Source of the DNA: Paenibacillus lautus NBRC 15380
Lineage (GTDB): Bacteria > Bacillota > Bacilli > Paenibacillales > Paenibacillaceae
Direction: 5' to 3'
NCBI RefSeq assembly: GCF_004000945.1
Contig: NZ_BIMF01000002.1
Span: 62,001 to 126,000 of the forward strand
DNA length: 64,000 bases
The position numbers and the translations under genes are program-made. The notes under the pieces were generated by a model. The model saw only the letters and a list, made by a program, of their open reading frames with translations, did not search any database and was not told the origin of the DNA. Shown piece by piece: positions 26,002 through 34,807 of this stretch. The stretch's first letter is position 1, and every line of letters begins with the position of its first letter.

Positions 26002-26796
26002 TTAGAAAATCGTAGGCACCATTCCCCCATCCATCCGGATTGGAGAACCCTTAAAAGCGGATGCGTAAGGACTGCATAGGAATGCTGCCAGCCTACCTAT
26101 TTCGATAGGCTTGATAAATCGCTGTATTTCAGATTGAGGCAGGTTTGTAACCATAAATTCTTTTTCTTTTTCAGAAAAAGTCATATTTTTATCAGGGTAC
26201 AACCTTTCAATGATTCGCTGCACATTCTCTGAGAGGGTGGGTCCGGGCATGATCGTATTGACGGTTACTTCTGTTCCCTTAGTTAATTTGGACAAGCTCT
26301 TTGACAAGGATAGCAGCATGGATTTCGTCATGCAGTACTGAGGCATTTGTCCTGAAGGCATAACGGCTTCTTCGCTTGCTATAAAAATAATGCGTCCATC
26401 ATCACGCTTCAACATCTGAGGCAAGTAAAATTTAGTTAATCCATTAGCAGCAAGAACATTCGTACGGAAATATTTCTCCCATACCTCATCATCCACATCC
26501 TCATACTGCATAATCTCATAAATACCCATGTTGTTAACTAAAATATCCACTGTGGGATACTTTTCAAACAATGCTTCTCTTTGCTTCGAATCCACGATAT
26601 CGGCGGTAGCATTTTGAGGAGAAGTCGCCGGGAACTTGGACTTGATGTCATTCACGGTTTGCTCGACCTCTTCATGATTTCGTCCATTAATGAGTACATG
26701 AACACCTTCTTTAGCTAGTTCAAAGGCAATGGCCTTACCTATTCCTTTTGATGACCCAGTTACTAGAGCCGTTTTATTGTTTAATCCCATATCCAT
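26002..26796 (-). CDS. Short-chain dehydrogenase/reductase (SDR)
   Basis: The 264-residue protein has the classical SDR layout: cofactor motif TGSSKGIG (residues about 14-21), an NNMG structural motif (about 90), and a Ser-Tyr-x3-Lys set in IASEEAV...YCMTK. The LINGRN segment after strand 2 suggests an NADP preference. It ends with a PIRMDGGMVPTIF tail. The substrate is unknown. The ribosome site AAAGGAG is 13 bases from the ATG, longer than usual. An AraC gene on the same strand ends 161 bases upstream and may control it. Confidence 0.92.
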   Translation of the reverse strand: MDMGLNNKTALVTGSSKGIGKAIAFELAKEGVHVLINGRNHEEVEQTVNDIKSKFPATSPQNATADIVDSKQREALFEKYPTVDILVNNMGIYEIMQYEDVDDEVWEKYFRTNVLAANGLTKFYLPQMLKRDDGRIIFIASEEAVMPSGQMPQYCMTKSMLLSLSKSLSKLTKGTEVTVNTIMPGPTLSENVQRIIERLYPDKNMTFSEKEKEFMVTNLPQSEIQRFIKPIEIGRLAAFLCSPYASAFKGSPIRMDGGMVPTIF

Positions 26797-26957
26797 AAAA
26801 TAATCATTACTCCTTTGCGATCCGGATAGTGATTATATTACTTTGTCAGGAATGTGGAGTAACTAGCATATAACGCCAAAGTACTTGTACAACACGCCAA
26901 TTGTGAATATTAAAGTAACCTGCAACCTCTCTACAGCATTCGTCTAATTTGTGAACG

Positions 26958-28013
26958 CTATGAATCCATTGTCAGCATTCCGTGCCGTTGTTCTGATAGC
27001 GAACCGGTACTGAAATGTTCAGTACGCCAATTCGATGGAGTATCTCCTTCCCAAAGACGGAAAGCACGGTAGAACGAGTTCTGATCCTCATATCCAATCA
27101 AAAAGGCTACTTCTTTGATATCGAGCGAAGGGTCTGCCAAGTACTCGATGGCCTGTTCATGTCTAGCTTGTGACATCAGTTGCTTGAAGCTCGTGTTTTC
27201 ATCCGTTAGCCTGCGCTGTAAGGTGCGATCGCTCATATTGAGCTCCTTCGCCACAGATTGAATGTCAGGGCGTCCTGCTGTGAGACAGCGTTTGATGATC
27301 CACTTTACCATCTCGGTAATAGAGCGATTACTCTGAAGTTCATCAAGCGATCGGTCCAGTGCGGGAGTCAGGATCTCCAGCAATTCTTCGTTGTACGAGA
27401 GAAAAGGTCGGTCCAGATCTCTTCGAAAGAGTGTCAACCGGTTACATTTTGCGCCCGTCCGGATCCGACAGCCAAAATAAGCTTCAAGCGCCTGTACATC
27501 GCCCATAGGCTGCGAAAATTCGACCAACTGCGCGGTCAAAGGTTGACCTGTGCCCCGGCGTCCAAGCTCCAAAAGACATGCCAGTGTGATACCAACAAGC
27601 AGAGACGGACCGGGCTGCTCGCCTAGATTCAGCCACTCCAGCTCGATGGTACAGCGTTCGCCATCCTCGTTGATAAGCAAGCCTTCGGGTGGACATAGTT
27701 GTTTATACCGAGCCATCCGGTTTAGAGCATCGCGGTAGTCACGAGCGTGGTATGGCGCTAAGACGGTCGGTGGGTACTTCGCCGTTTCAAAGACGGTCGC
27801 AAGTTTGATTATGGCTTGGGCAGTGTCCCCAATGAGATCGGAATAAGCCTCCCAGATCGCGAAATATTGGGCGGTAGTGACTATAGGTTCCGTAATGATG
27901 ATAAGCGGTAATTGTGCTTGTCGAGCTACGTCATGGGCGGCAATCCCTAATTGATGTAATCCTTCCCAAAATCCCAGCGGGATTTTAATTCGGTCAGAGG
28001 TGTAAGTCTCCAT
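26958..28013 (-). CDS. AraC-family transcriptional regulator (OruR/ArgR-like, with arabinose-binding-like N-domain)
   Basis: The 351-residue length and the N-terminal region (GLHQLGIAAHDVARQAQLPL, then YFAIWEAYSDLIGDTAQAI) match the AraC subgroup with a large N-terminal effector domain, as in OruR or virulence regulators. The C-terminal 100 residues form the double HTH with LNMSDRTLQRRLTDENTSF and IGYEDQNSFYRAFRLWEG. The effector is unknown. AAGGAG lies upstream of the ATG. The SDR gene downstream on the same strand is the obvious candidate target. Confidence 0.88.
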   Translation of the reverse strand: METYTSDRIKIPLGFWEGLHQLGIAAHDVARQAQLPLIIITEPIVTTAQYFAIWEAYSDLIGDTAQAIIKLATVFETAKYPPTVLAPYHARDYRDALNRMARYKQLCPPEGLLINEDGERCTIELEWLNLGEQPGPSLLVGITLACLLELGRRGTGQPLTAQLVEFSQPMGDVQALEAYFGCRIRTGAKCNRLTLFRRDLDRPFLSYNEELLEILTPALDRSLDELQSNRSITEMVKWIIKRCLTAGRPDIQSVAKELNMSDRTLQRRLTDENTSFKQLMSQARHEQAIEYLADPSLDIKEVAFLIGYEDQNSFYRAFRLWEGDTPSNWRTEHFSTGSLSEQRHGMLTMDS

Positions 28014-28230
28014 ATATAGGGCTCCTTTAGCTGCTGTTTATTGTAAGTGTAAATATTCCTTGATTCCGTCCAGGATGGAGCTTGCCATTCTGTATTGAAC
28101 TTCCTCTGTCAGCATTGCTTTCTCTTCTTGCGGATTCGTTCACAATATCCGCCATATGATAGCTTACTGAGCCATCATTCGAAACGTTATTATACAGCAA
28201 AATCATGATTATTGCAGACCATATAAAGCT

Positions 28231-28508
28231 TCATTTAATCAATTCTAATGTTAGGCGAAGCAGCCTTTCGGATTGATTATTGTTTAATATAACTTGAGCA
28301 ATATCTAGTTTTTTGTTTTGTTTATAAGCAGTTAGCGAATCTTTAGGCGGCGACTTTATGAAATGAAGAATGGGTTCTACTGCTTTCTGGACAGGCAGAC
28401 CGATTATTTTATAAATGAACTTGACCAATATTTTTAACAGCTTGTTATCGAATGCTTCCGTCGCCCCTTTTGTTTGAACTCCTCCGGGATTGAATAATTT
28501 ATACTTTA
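28231..28508 (-). pseudogene. C-terminal remnant of an SDR oxidoreductase
   Basis: The reading frame encodes about 92 residues that look like the C-terminal third of an SDR (KYKLFNPGGVQTKGATEAF, then AYKQNKKLDIA), with the post-Lys NPGG segment intact. The whole Rossmann part and the catalytic Tyr-Lys are missing. Homology stops at about 28508, exactly where the opposite strand begins a remnant of an HxlR regulator. It cannot be functional. Confidence 0.65.
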
Positions 28509-28627
28509 CATTATCCGTCGAGTATTCCCTGACAGACAAGGGAAAGGATTTCCTTCGGGTGTACTATACCATGCAAGATTGGGGAGAGAAGTGGAAGGGT
28601 TATGATACACAGGAGAACGAGAGCTGA
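28508..28627 (+). pseudogene. C-terminal remnant of an HxlR-family regulator
   Basis: The plus-strand frame ending at TGA 28625-28627 reads VEYSLTDKGKDFLRVYYTMQ and then DWGEKW, the typical end of an HxlR-type winged-helix repressor (family pattern VEYSLTxxG...W). The DNA-binding part is gone. Together with the SDR remnant abutting at 28508, this marks a deletion that removed both 5' halves of a divergent gene pair. Confidence 0.6.
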
Positions 28628-28644
28628 ACGCCCAAGATCGTTAG

Positions 28645-28875
28645 ATGATTAAGCTAACGGATTACGACAGCTCAATTTACCACTTTTGGGCAACATGGAA
28701 ATTATTTTCTGTAACCAATCCCGAACTTAAACGAGCTTTTAGAAAAACAGGTGCGTTAAATGTCCTTAAATTGGCTCTGAATTATCCTACAGCGCAAGAA
28801 GTGGCCAAGGTAACTCAGCAAACTATGATTCCGATTCCTCAATTTGACAAATCGAGTTTATTTTTTATACATTAG
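28645..28875 (+). CDS. Possible small ORF of unknown function
   Basis: A 76-codon frame starts at an ATG without a ribosome site. The product is mixed helical (WKLFSVTNPELKRAFRKTG) and I recognise no family. Because it lies just after a decayed gene pair, it may be debris or a chance frame. Confidence 0.2.
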   Translation: MIKLTDYDSSIYHFWATWKLFSVTNPELKRAFRKTGALNVLKLALNYPTAQEVAKVTQQTMIPIPQFDKSSLFFIH

Positions 28876-28920
28876 AGTTAGTTGTTTGAATAACTTACTC
28901 ATAAGGAAGGTGAACCGGTC

Positions 28921-29493
28921 ATGGCGAAACCCAATGTAATCAGCAAACAAGAGCTGCTCGAAGCTGCCCAAAAGTGTGTTGCAGAAAAAGGTATGGATAA
29001 ATTAACTTTGAAAGCAGTGGCCGAACAAGCAAATGTCAGCCAAGGGACGGTCTATTATCATTTTCGAACGAAAGAGCAATTAATCATTGAACTCGTTGAA
29101 AGCCTATGTAATGCTTCATGGGTTTCACTGGAGCAAAACAATCGATCTATTGAAGAAGCCATACTAGAAGCCAAAGAACGATGCGATTATCATTCTGTTT
29201 ATCATCGATTATTTTTCTCGTCATTAGCTGCTAGCTTTCAAATCAAAGAGAATCGCAGCCGTATGGGTGCCATGATTCAAGAGGAAAACCAACATCTGAC
29301 TCACATTCTTACTGCACGTTGGGGTGAATCACCGATAAAGGAAATCACCTTGGAGCATTGGGGCATTTTAATGAACGCATTAATGGATGGGCTGGCCGTA
29401 CAAGCTCTGCTGGATGAGGATTTTCCAAAAGACGAAATTTTTCATGCATTGCAAGTATTTTTTGATTTCATGTCCAGCGAGGTGAAGAAATGA
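28921..29493 (+). CDS. TetR-family transcriptional regulator
   Basis: The 190-residue protein has the TetR HTH at residues about 10-55 (LTLKAVAEQANVSQGTVYYHF) and a helical ligand domain. AAGGAAGGTG precedes the ATG. Its stop overlaps the start of a small membrane-protein gene by four bases (ATGA), so the two are made together; the partner may be the effector of the response that this repressor senses. The ligand is unknown. Confidence 0.92.
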   Translation: MAKPNVISKQELLEAAQKCVAEKGMDKLTLKAVAEQANVSQGTVYYHFRTKEQLIIELVESLCNASWVSLEQNNRSIEEAILEAKERCDYHSVYHRLFFSSLAASFQIKENRSRMGAMIQEENQHLTHILTARWGESPIKEITLEHWGILMNALMDGLAVQALLDEDFPKDEIFHALQVFFDFMSSEVKK

Positions 29494-29903
29494 ACAGCAC
29501 TCGGACAAACAGACAGCGTCATAGCTTCTTTTTGGCATGGGGATTCGTCCTTTGGCTTGCAGCGACGGTTATCTTTCATTTCTGGGGAGATTGGTTGATT
29601 GATGTCAGGCATCCCATTCGAACCGCTGTCAGCTTTATTATCGCGATCCCCTTGATTTACGGATGTATCGCTCCTTTGTTTTCCTCCCTCGATATTCCGT
29701 ATTCAGAACGCCCCCGCCTTTCCGTCTACATTGCTTTGCCTGGCATGTTGTTAGACATTCTGTCGCTACTCTTCCACTCTGTCATTTTCCCGGTTATTTC
29801 AGTGGAGAGCATCCACGTGCTGGCCGCTTGGCTATTCTGGGCATACAGCTTGATATTTCTGGTAGGGCTGAGACCTACAAGGATGGCTACTCGGCGCTAT
29901 TAG
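29490..29903 (+). CDS. DUF5367-like four-helix membrane protein
   Basis: The 137-residue protein has four predicted membrane helices (about residues 13-33, 44-66, 78-100 and 108-128). The arrangement, with WGDWLIDVRHPI in the first loop and GLRPTRM near the end, reminds me of DUF5367, but I hold this loosely. It is translationally coupled to the TetR gene and closed by a strong terminator. Function is unknown. Confidence 0.7.
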   Translation: MNSTRTNRQRHSFFLAWGFVLWLAATVIFHFWGDWLIDVRHPIRTAVSFIIAIPLIYGCIAPLFSSLDIPYSERPRLSVYIALPGMLLDILSLLFHSVIFPVISVESIHVLAAWLFWAYSLIFLVGLRPTRMATRRY

Positions 29904-29938
29904 GCAGCTCATTATCATATACGTTATTGTTCTCGGAC

Positions 29939-29968
29939 GAAAGACGGCTTTTAATGCCGTCTTTTTTT
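29939..29968 (+). terminator. Terminator of the TetR/membrane-protein operon
   Basis: The stem aagacggc / gccgtctt is followed by seven T. Confidence 0.88.
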
Positions 29969-29985
29969 CTTTCGAGTGATCGATT

Positions 29986-30531
29986 TCAGAGAAGCGATAC
30001 GATAACCGGTTCGATCTCACGTGGCTCAGTCACAGTTTCATATCGCCCCGCTACGTTACCGTTACGGTCGATCAAAAATTTTGTGAAATTCCACTTGATT
30101 CCGTCACCAGCGTATAAATCCGGGTATTTTTCCAGCAGGAAATCCTGCATCCAGCGCCCGCTCGAGGTTTGTGTGTCGAAGCCTTGAAACGGCGCTCGAT
30201 GCGTAAGATATGGAAACAACGGGTGAGCCGACGGTCCGCGAACCTCTACTTTTTCAAACAAAGGAAACGTCACTCCAAATTGCCCCTCGCAATATTGTTG
30301 AATCTCCGCGTTGCTCCCAGGCTCTTTTTCATTGAATTGGTTGCACGGAAAACCGAGTATTTCAAAGCCCTGTTCACGGTGAAGCTCATAAAGCTGCTCA
30401 AGATCAGCAAATTGACGAGAATAGCCGCATCTGCTGGCAGTATTAACGATAAGAAGAACCTTGTCGCGGTATGTTGATAATTCTACGGGCTGGCCGAGAA
30501 TGGACTTGGCTTGAAATTGATAAATGGACAT
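29986..30531 (-). CDS. Glutathione-peroxidase-family thiol peroxidase
   Basis: The 181-residue protein has the GPx fold with peroxidatic Cys35 in NTASRCGYS, then GFPCNQF (Gln and second Cys) and WNFTKFL, which completes the Cys-Gln-Trp-Asn catalytic tetrad. Firmicute members use thioredoxin or bacillithiol rather than glutathione to reduce peroxides. The ATG has AAGGAG upstream. It is monocistronic. Confidence 0.95.
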   Translation of the reverse strand: MSIYQFQAKSILGQPVELSTYRDKVLLIVNTASRCGYSRQFADLEQLYELHREQGFEILGFPCNQFNEKEPGSNAEIQQYCEGQFGVTFPLFEKVEVRGPSAHPLFPYLTHRAPFQGFDTQTSSGRWMQDFLLEKYPDLYAGDGIKWNFTKFLIDRNGNVAGRYETVTEPREIEPVIVSLL

Positions 30532-30725
30532 CGGTCACACTCCTTCTTGCTTTTTATACAAAGATCATAGAATCAAGAGGTGTTATAGGTCCAATATATA
30601 GTTTGAATAACGCTTATAGATATACACAATAAATCAATGCGCTAGATGCTCAAACCAACCGAATATTAAACCAGAATTAGGGAACGATTAGATCGTACGA
30701 ATCATTGTTAAAGCGAGCTGATCAC

Positions 30726-32324
30726 ATGCCATTGTTCAAAAAATCAAAGAAAACAAAATCCAAACCAGATCGATCTCAACAAAATCATCAAACGAATCAA
30801 ATGCCGGCCCCCTCCCCCCTCTCCGATCACTTGGATCAGAATTTGCACTTGCTCAGGGAGCAGACCGGTAACAGCCGAGATATCATTATTCGTACGTTAC
30901 AACATATTTTCGGAAGCGACCGTACCATTGCGGTCATTTATATCGATGGGCTGGTGGATACGCTTACGATTAATAACTCGATCATGCAATCTTTAACACC
31001 AAAAGATTACCATGAAAAGTTGCAGACATCCGACCCAACTGAGATCCTCTCTATGATCAAAAACCGATTCTTATCCATCGGCAGCATTAGCGATTTGGAT
31101 AATATGGGTCAAATCATCTCCGCCGTACTTGAAGGCAATACCGTCATTCTCATAGACGGATCATGCCACGGCATTATGGCAAGCTCTACAGGAGGCGAAG
31201 AGCGCGGCGTAGAAGAGCCCCAATCTCAAACCGTTGTTCGCGGTCCAAAGGAAGGATTCACGGAAAATATCCGTACCAATACGGCTTTAATCCGTCGGAA
31301 GATTAAAAGCCCGAATCTCTGGATCGTGGATCGAAAGATTGGCCGGGTCACCCAAACGCATGTTGCCGTCATGTATTTGCATGGTATCGCCAATGATAAG
31401 GTGGTACAAGAAATACTGAATCGATTAGACCGAATTGATACCGACAGCATTCTGGAGAGCGGCTATATCGAAGAATTTATTCAAGACAATACGTTCACCC
31501 CCTTTCCTACCATTACCAACACGGAGCGCCCCGATGCGATCGCCGGTGCGATTCTGGAAGGGAAAGTGGCCATTTTGGTTGATGGAACTCCCTTTGCGCT
31601 GATTGCCCCCATCACCCTATTTAAGCTTTTTCAATCGAGTGAGGATTACTATCAAAAATTCGATATCGCCACCTTTTTGCGTCTCTTACGCATCATTTCC
31701 TTTGTTGTATCGATGCTTCTTCCTTCGCTTTATATTGCTATCTCAACGTTTCATCAAGAAATGCTGCCAACTACGTTGCTGATTAGCCTTGCGGCCCAGC
31801 GGGAAGGCATCCCCTTTCCGGCCGTTGTCGAAGCGCTGGCTATGGAAATTACATTCGAAGTATTAAGGGAAGCCGGCGTTCGAATGCCGAGAGCTATGGG
31901 TTCTGCGATATCCATTGTAGGTGCTTTGGTGCTGGGGCAAGCGGCAGTCCAGGCCGGTTTAGTATCTGCTGCCATGGTGATCATTGTTGCATTCACGGCC
32001 ATTGCCAGCTTTGTGGCCCCGTCCGTGAGCATATCGAACTCGGCAAGATTGCTTCGTTTTGGTTTTATGATACTGGCGGCGACATTAGGGCTGTTTGGCA
32101 TTATGGCTGGATTAATCGCGATGTTAATTCATTTATGCGGTTTACGTTCATTCGGCTTGCCCTACCTCGCCCCGTTCGCTCCATTTATCCCGTCAGACCA
32201 AAAAGACGTCTTGGTTCGTGTTCCATGGTGGGCCATGCTGGCAAGACCGACCTTAATCAGTCAGAACAACCGGAAACGGCAAAAAATGAGTCCGCGACCA
32301 TCGCCTACCGAAGACAGGAAGTAA
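30726..32324 (+). CDS. GerA-family spore germinant receptor, A subunit
   Basis: The 532-residue product has a basic hydrophilic N-terminal domain (about 1-260), including NRFLSIGSISD and the VILIDGS repeat. A C-terminal membrane domain has about five helices with PSLYIAISTFHQEMLPTTLL and a VPWWAMLARP tail, all standard for GerAA/GerBA/GerKA. It sits in the spore inner membrane and, with the B and C subunits encoded next, senses germinants. ATG 30726 is chosen over a TTG seven codons upstream that lacks a ribosome site. The gene order A-C-B matches gerK of Bacillus subtilis. A TGAATA at 30604 could belong to a forespore promoter but its -10 is not convincing. Confidence 0.94.
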   Translation: MPLFKKSKKTKSKPDRSQQNHQTNQMPAPSPLSDHLDQNLHLLREQTGNSRDIIIRTLQHIFGSDRTIAVIYIDGLVDTLTINNSIMQSLTPKDYHEKLQTSDPTEILSMIKNRFLSIGSISDLDNMGQIISAVLEGNTVILIDGSCHGIMASSTGGEERGVEEPQSQTVVRGPKEGFTENIRTNTALIRRKIKSPNLWIVDRKIGRVTQTHVAVMYLHGIANDKVVQEILNRLDRIDTDSILESGYIEEFIQDNTFTPFPTITNTERPDAIAGAILEGKVAILVDGTPFALIAPITLFKLFQSSEDYYQKFDIATFLRLLRIISFVVSMLLPSLYIAISTFHQEMLPTTLLISLAAQREGIPFPAVVEALAMEITFEVLREAGVRMPRAMGSAISIVGALVLGQAAVQAGLVSAAMVIIVAFTAIASFVAPSVSISNSARLLRFGFMILAATLGLFGIMAGLIAMLIHLCGLRSFGLPYLAPFAPFIPSDQKDVLVRVPWWAMLARPTLISQNNRKRQKMSPRPSPTEDRK

Positions 32325-32358
32325 TCAACAACCGGTAAACTAGGAGGTGAAGAAATAG

Positions 32359-33576
32359 ATGAACCGTAAACTTAATCTCCTGATTCTTACCGTGATCCTT
32401 CCGTTCTTGCTAAACGGCTGCTGGGATAGCCGGGAGCTTAACTCGCTCAGCATTGTATCTGCAACATCCATTGACCGAAGCAATGACGAATGGGTCATTT
32501 CCTTCCAAGTTGTCATCCCGCAGTCCATTGCTACCCAGACAGGCGGTGGAGCCGGCGGCAGCCAATCTCCGATCACCATCTTTTCGACGAGGGGTAAGAC
32601 GATTCGTGAAGCCATGCAGAATGCCAATCTAGAAGCACCTCGAACGCTCTTTTTTGCCCATAACTCCATTTTGATATTGAATGAGCAGGTCGCGCGGAAG
32701 GAAGGAGTACGGCAAATTCTTGATTTTTTCCTCCGCCCCTTGGAAAGCAGGGAAACGATGTCTGTTCTCCTGACCAAGGGCAAAGCCTCAAATCTATTAG
32801 AAGTACTTATTCCATTAGAGAAAATAACGGGAAACGCGATTCAACGAGTCATTACGCAAGGTCAAGAGAATCTGTCCCAGGTTAAAAATATTAAATTGAT
32901 CGATTTTGCATCGATGATCGCAAATCCTTACCGAAGTGCCGTCGTTCCAGAGCTAAAGGTTTCCGGCGATCAAGAGGAACAATCCACCCTGGATGCCCTC
33001 AAGTCAACCCGGAATAAAGCGGTAATCAAACTTGGGGATCTGGGGGTCTTTCGAGGGGACAAGCTGGTTGGATGGATGAAGCGGGAAGAAAGCAGAGGGG
33101 TTGCTTGGCTGTCGAACAGCGTCAAAAACTTGATCATTGTGTTTCCTTGCAGTGATCGAGAAAATACTCAACTATCGAGCTACCGGGTAGTCCATTCATC
33201 GACCCAGGTGGAGCCAGTCATGGTAAACGGATCTATAAATATGAGGGTACACATTGAAACGAAAGGTGCCCTTGATGAAACCAGCTGTACGATGGATTTA
33301 ACAAAGCCGGATGTCATAACGAAACTTGAGGAGACGATTACCGAACAAATCAAGGACGAGATAGGGACAGCTTGGAAGAGGATGCAGGAATTGAATACCG
33401 ATCCGGCAGGCTTCATGGATATGATTCATAGAAGGTACCCTTCGGTAAGCAGACGATTATCAACGTCCGAACAACCGCTTCAGGAACTGGAACTCAACCT
33501 GAACATCAAAGTGACCATTGAGCACACGAATATGATCAATAAACCATTCTCAAATTTGATTGAACCGAAGAATTAA
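32359..33576 (+). CDS. Ger(x)C-family spore germination lipoprotein, C subunit
   Basis: The 405-residue precursor has a lipobox LNGC at the start of the family hallmark CWDSRELN. The GerC signature then continues through the IEFDR-like NDEWVISFQVVIP strand and a C-terminal domain with ITEQIKDEIGTAWKRMQELNTDPAGF. It is tethered to the outer face of the spore inner membrane and is required for the receptor. The start has GGAGGTG upstream and lies 34 bases after the A gene. Confidence 0.94.
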   Translation: MNRKLNLLILTVILPFLLNGCWDSRELNSLSIVSATSIDRSNDEWVISFQVVIPQSIATQTGGGAGGSQSPITIFSTRGKTIREAMQNANLEAPRTLFFAHNSILILNEQVARKEGVRQILDFFLRPLESRETMSVLLTKGKASNLLEVLIPLEKITGNAIQRVITQGQENLSQVKNIKLIDFASMIANPYRSAVVPELKVSGDQEEQSTLDALKSTRNKAVIKLGDLGVFRGDKLVGWMKREESRGVAWLSNSVKNLIIVFPCSDRENTQLSSYRVVHSSTQVEPVMVNGSINMRVHIETKGALDETSCTMDLTKPDVITKLEETITEQIKDEIGTAWKRMQELNTDPAGFMDMIHRRYPSVSRRLSTSEQPLQELELNLNIKVTIEHTNMINKPFSNLIEPKN

Positions 33577-33610
33577 CCGGCATTCGATCCCATGAATAAG
33601 GAGGTTCAAC

Positions 33611-34702
33611 ATGGAGAAAATCGGTAAATACCAAATCATTGCCATGACCATCTTGTTTATGATTGGCAGTACCCCGTTGTATGAGCTGGGGATCGATGCT
33701 AAGCAAGATGCATGGCTTGTCATGTTGGCTGGAATGATCGCGGGATCATTGTTGCTATATGTCTATCTATATATTCAGAACAGAAATTCGGATCTTAGTC
33801 TTCCCCGAATTTTGAATCAACACTTGGGCAAGTATCTAGGCTCATTCATTACTACAGCCTATGTCGTTTATTTTTCGTATGAATCCATGAGGAATACCCG
33901 GGAGTTCTCGGACATTATCAATATCTCCTTTCTCCCCAGTACGCCGCTGTACATCCTTATTCTTTTGATGGTCGTGCTGTCCGGCTACGCCGTATCAAAA
34001 GGCATTGAGGTTTTCTTTCGTGTCGTCGAATTCATGCTTCCTTTCACTCTAATAGGCTATATGCTAATCATCATCATGTTCCTCGGATCGAACATCATTC
34101 ATCTTGAGCGCCTTTTGCCCATATTAGAGAATGGCATTCTGCCAGTGTTGCGTGCTTCCTTACCGGAGGTGATTAGCTTTCCCTTCGGACAAATCGTGGT
34201 ATTTCTCATGTTTTGGAGTCATCTCGACGACAAGAAAAAGCTGTCCAAAGCATCTGTTTCTGCTTATATTTTCGTCGGCATCTTTTTATTGCTATTCAAC
34301 ATTTTAAACCTTGCTATTCTTGACCCTTCGATTACTAGTATTTCGACTTTTCCGCTGCTTCGTTCTGTCCGTCTCATCCAAATCGCCAATTTCCTTGAAC
34401 GTTTGGATCCTTTGATTATCATGCTGATTTATATTGGAATTTTCGTTAAAATGACGGCATTCTACCTTGGAGCCGTGCTTGGACTTTCGAGTTTAATCAA
34501 AGTGAGCCATAAAAAATTAACGGTGATCGTGGGTGCCTTCATTTATGCCATTTCGTTTCTTTCCCCCAACTTTATATATCATATCTGGATCGGATTTAAT
34601 CAAAATTTGAAATATCATTTTCCTATTTTTCAGATCTGGATACCACTGATACTAGCGTTGATTATTCTAGTCAAAGGACCTCGTTCATCCAAGCCCGGGT
34701 GA
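33611..34702 (+). CDS. GerB-family endospore germination permease, B subunit
   Basis: The 363-residue protein has about ten membrane helices and the GerAB/YfkT layout of APC-like transporters: MTILFMIGSTPLYELG at the start and a FFRVVEFMLPFTLIGYM segment. In characterised receptors this subunit binds the amino-acid germinant. AAGGAGG precedes the ATG. It completes an A-C-B operon closed by a strong terminator. Confidence 0.94.
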   Translation: MEKIGKYQIIAMTILFMIGSTPLYELGIDAKQDAWLVMLAGMIAGSLLLYVYLYIQNRNSDLSLPRILNQHLGKYLGSFITTAYVVYFSYESMRNTREFSDIINISFLPSTPLYILILLMVVLSGYAVSKGIEVFFRVVEFMLPFTLIGYMLIIIMFLGSNIIHLERLLPILENGILPVLRASLPEVISFPFGQIVVFLMFWSHLDDKKKLSKASVSAYIFVGIFLLLFNILNLAILDPSITSISTFPLLRSVRLIQIANFLERLDPLIIMLIYIGIFVKMTAFYLGAVLGLSSLIKVSHKKLTVIVGAFIYAISFLSPNFIYHIWIGFNQNLKYHFPIFQIWIPLILALIILVKGPRSSKPG

Positions 34703-34736
34703 TTAGAATTGTCCACAAGGACACTTTCATGCAAAC

Positions 34737-34765
34737 CAAAAAGCCGCGTTGTCGCGGCTTTTTTA
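34737..34765. terminator. Bidirectional terminator
   Basis: The stem aagccgcg / cgcggctt has a 4-base loop, with A and T runs on both sides. It separates the germination operon from the convergent histidine kinase gene. Confidence 0.9.
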
Positions 34766-34807
34766 GCGTGTAACAAATCGTGTGTACCAAAGGACACCCA
34801 AACCCAT

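Noticed and set aside
28076..28200. Possible promoter or remnant gene between the AraC gene and the SDR remnant
   Set aside because: No frame, stem or box pair in this AT-rich stretch stood out enough to call.
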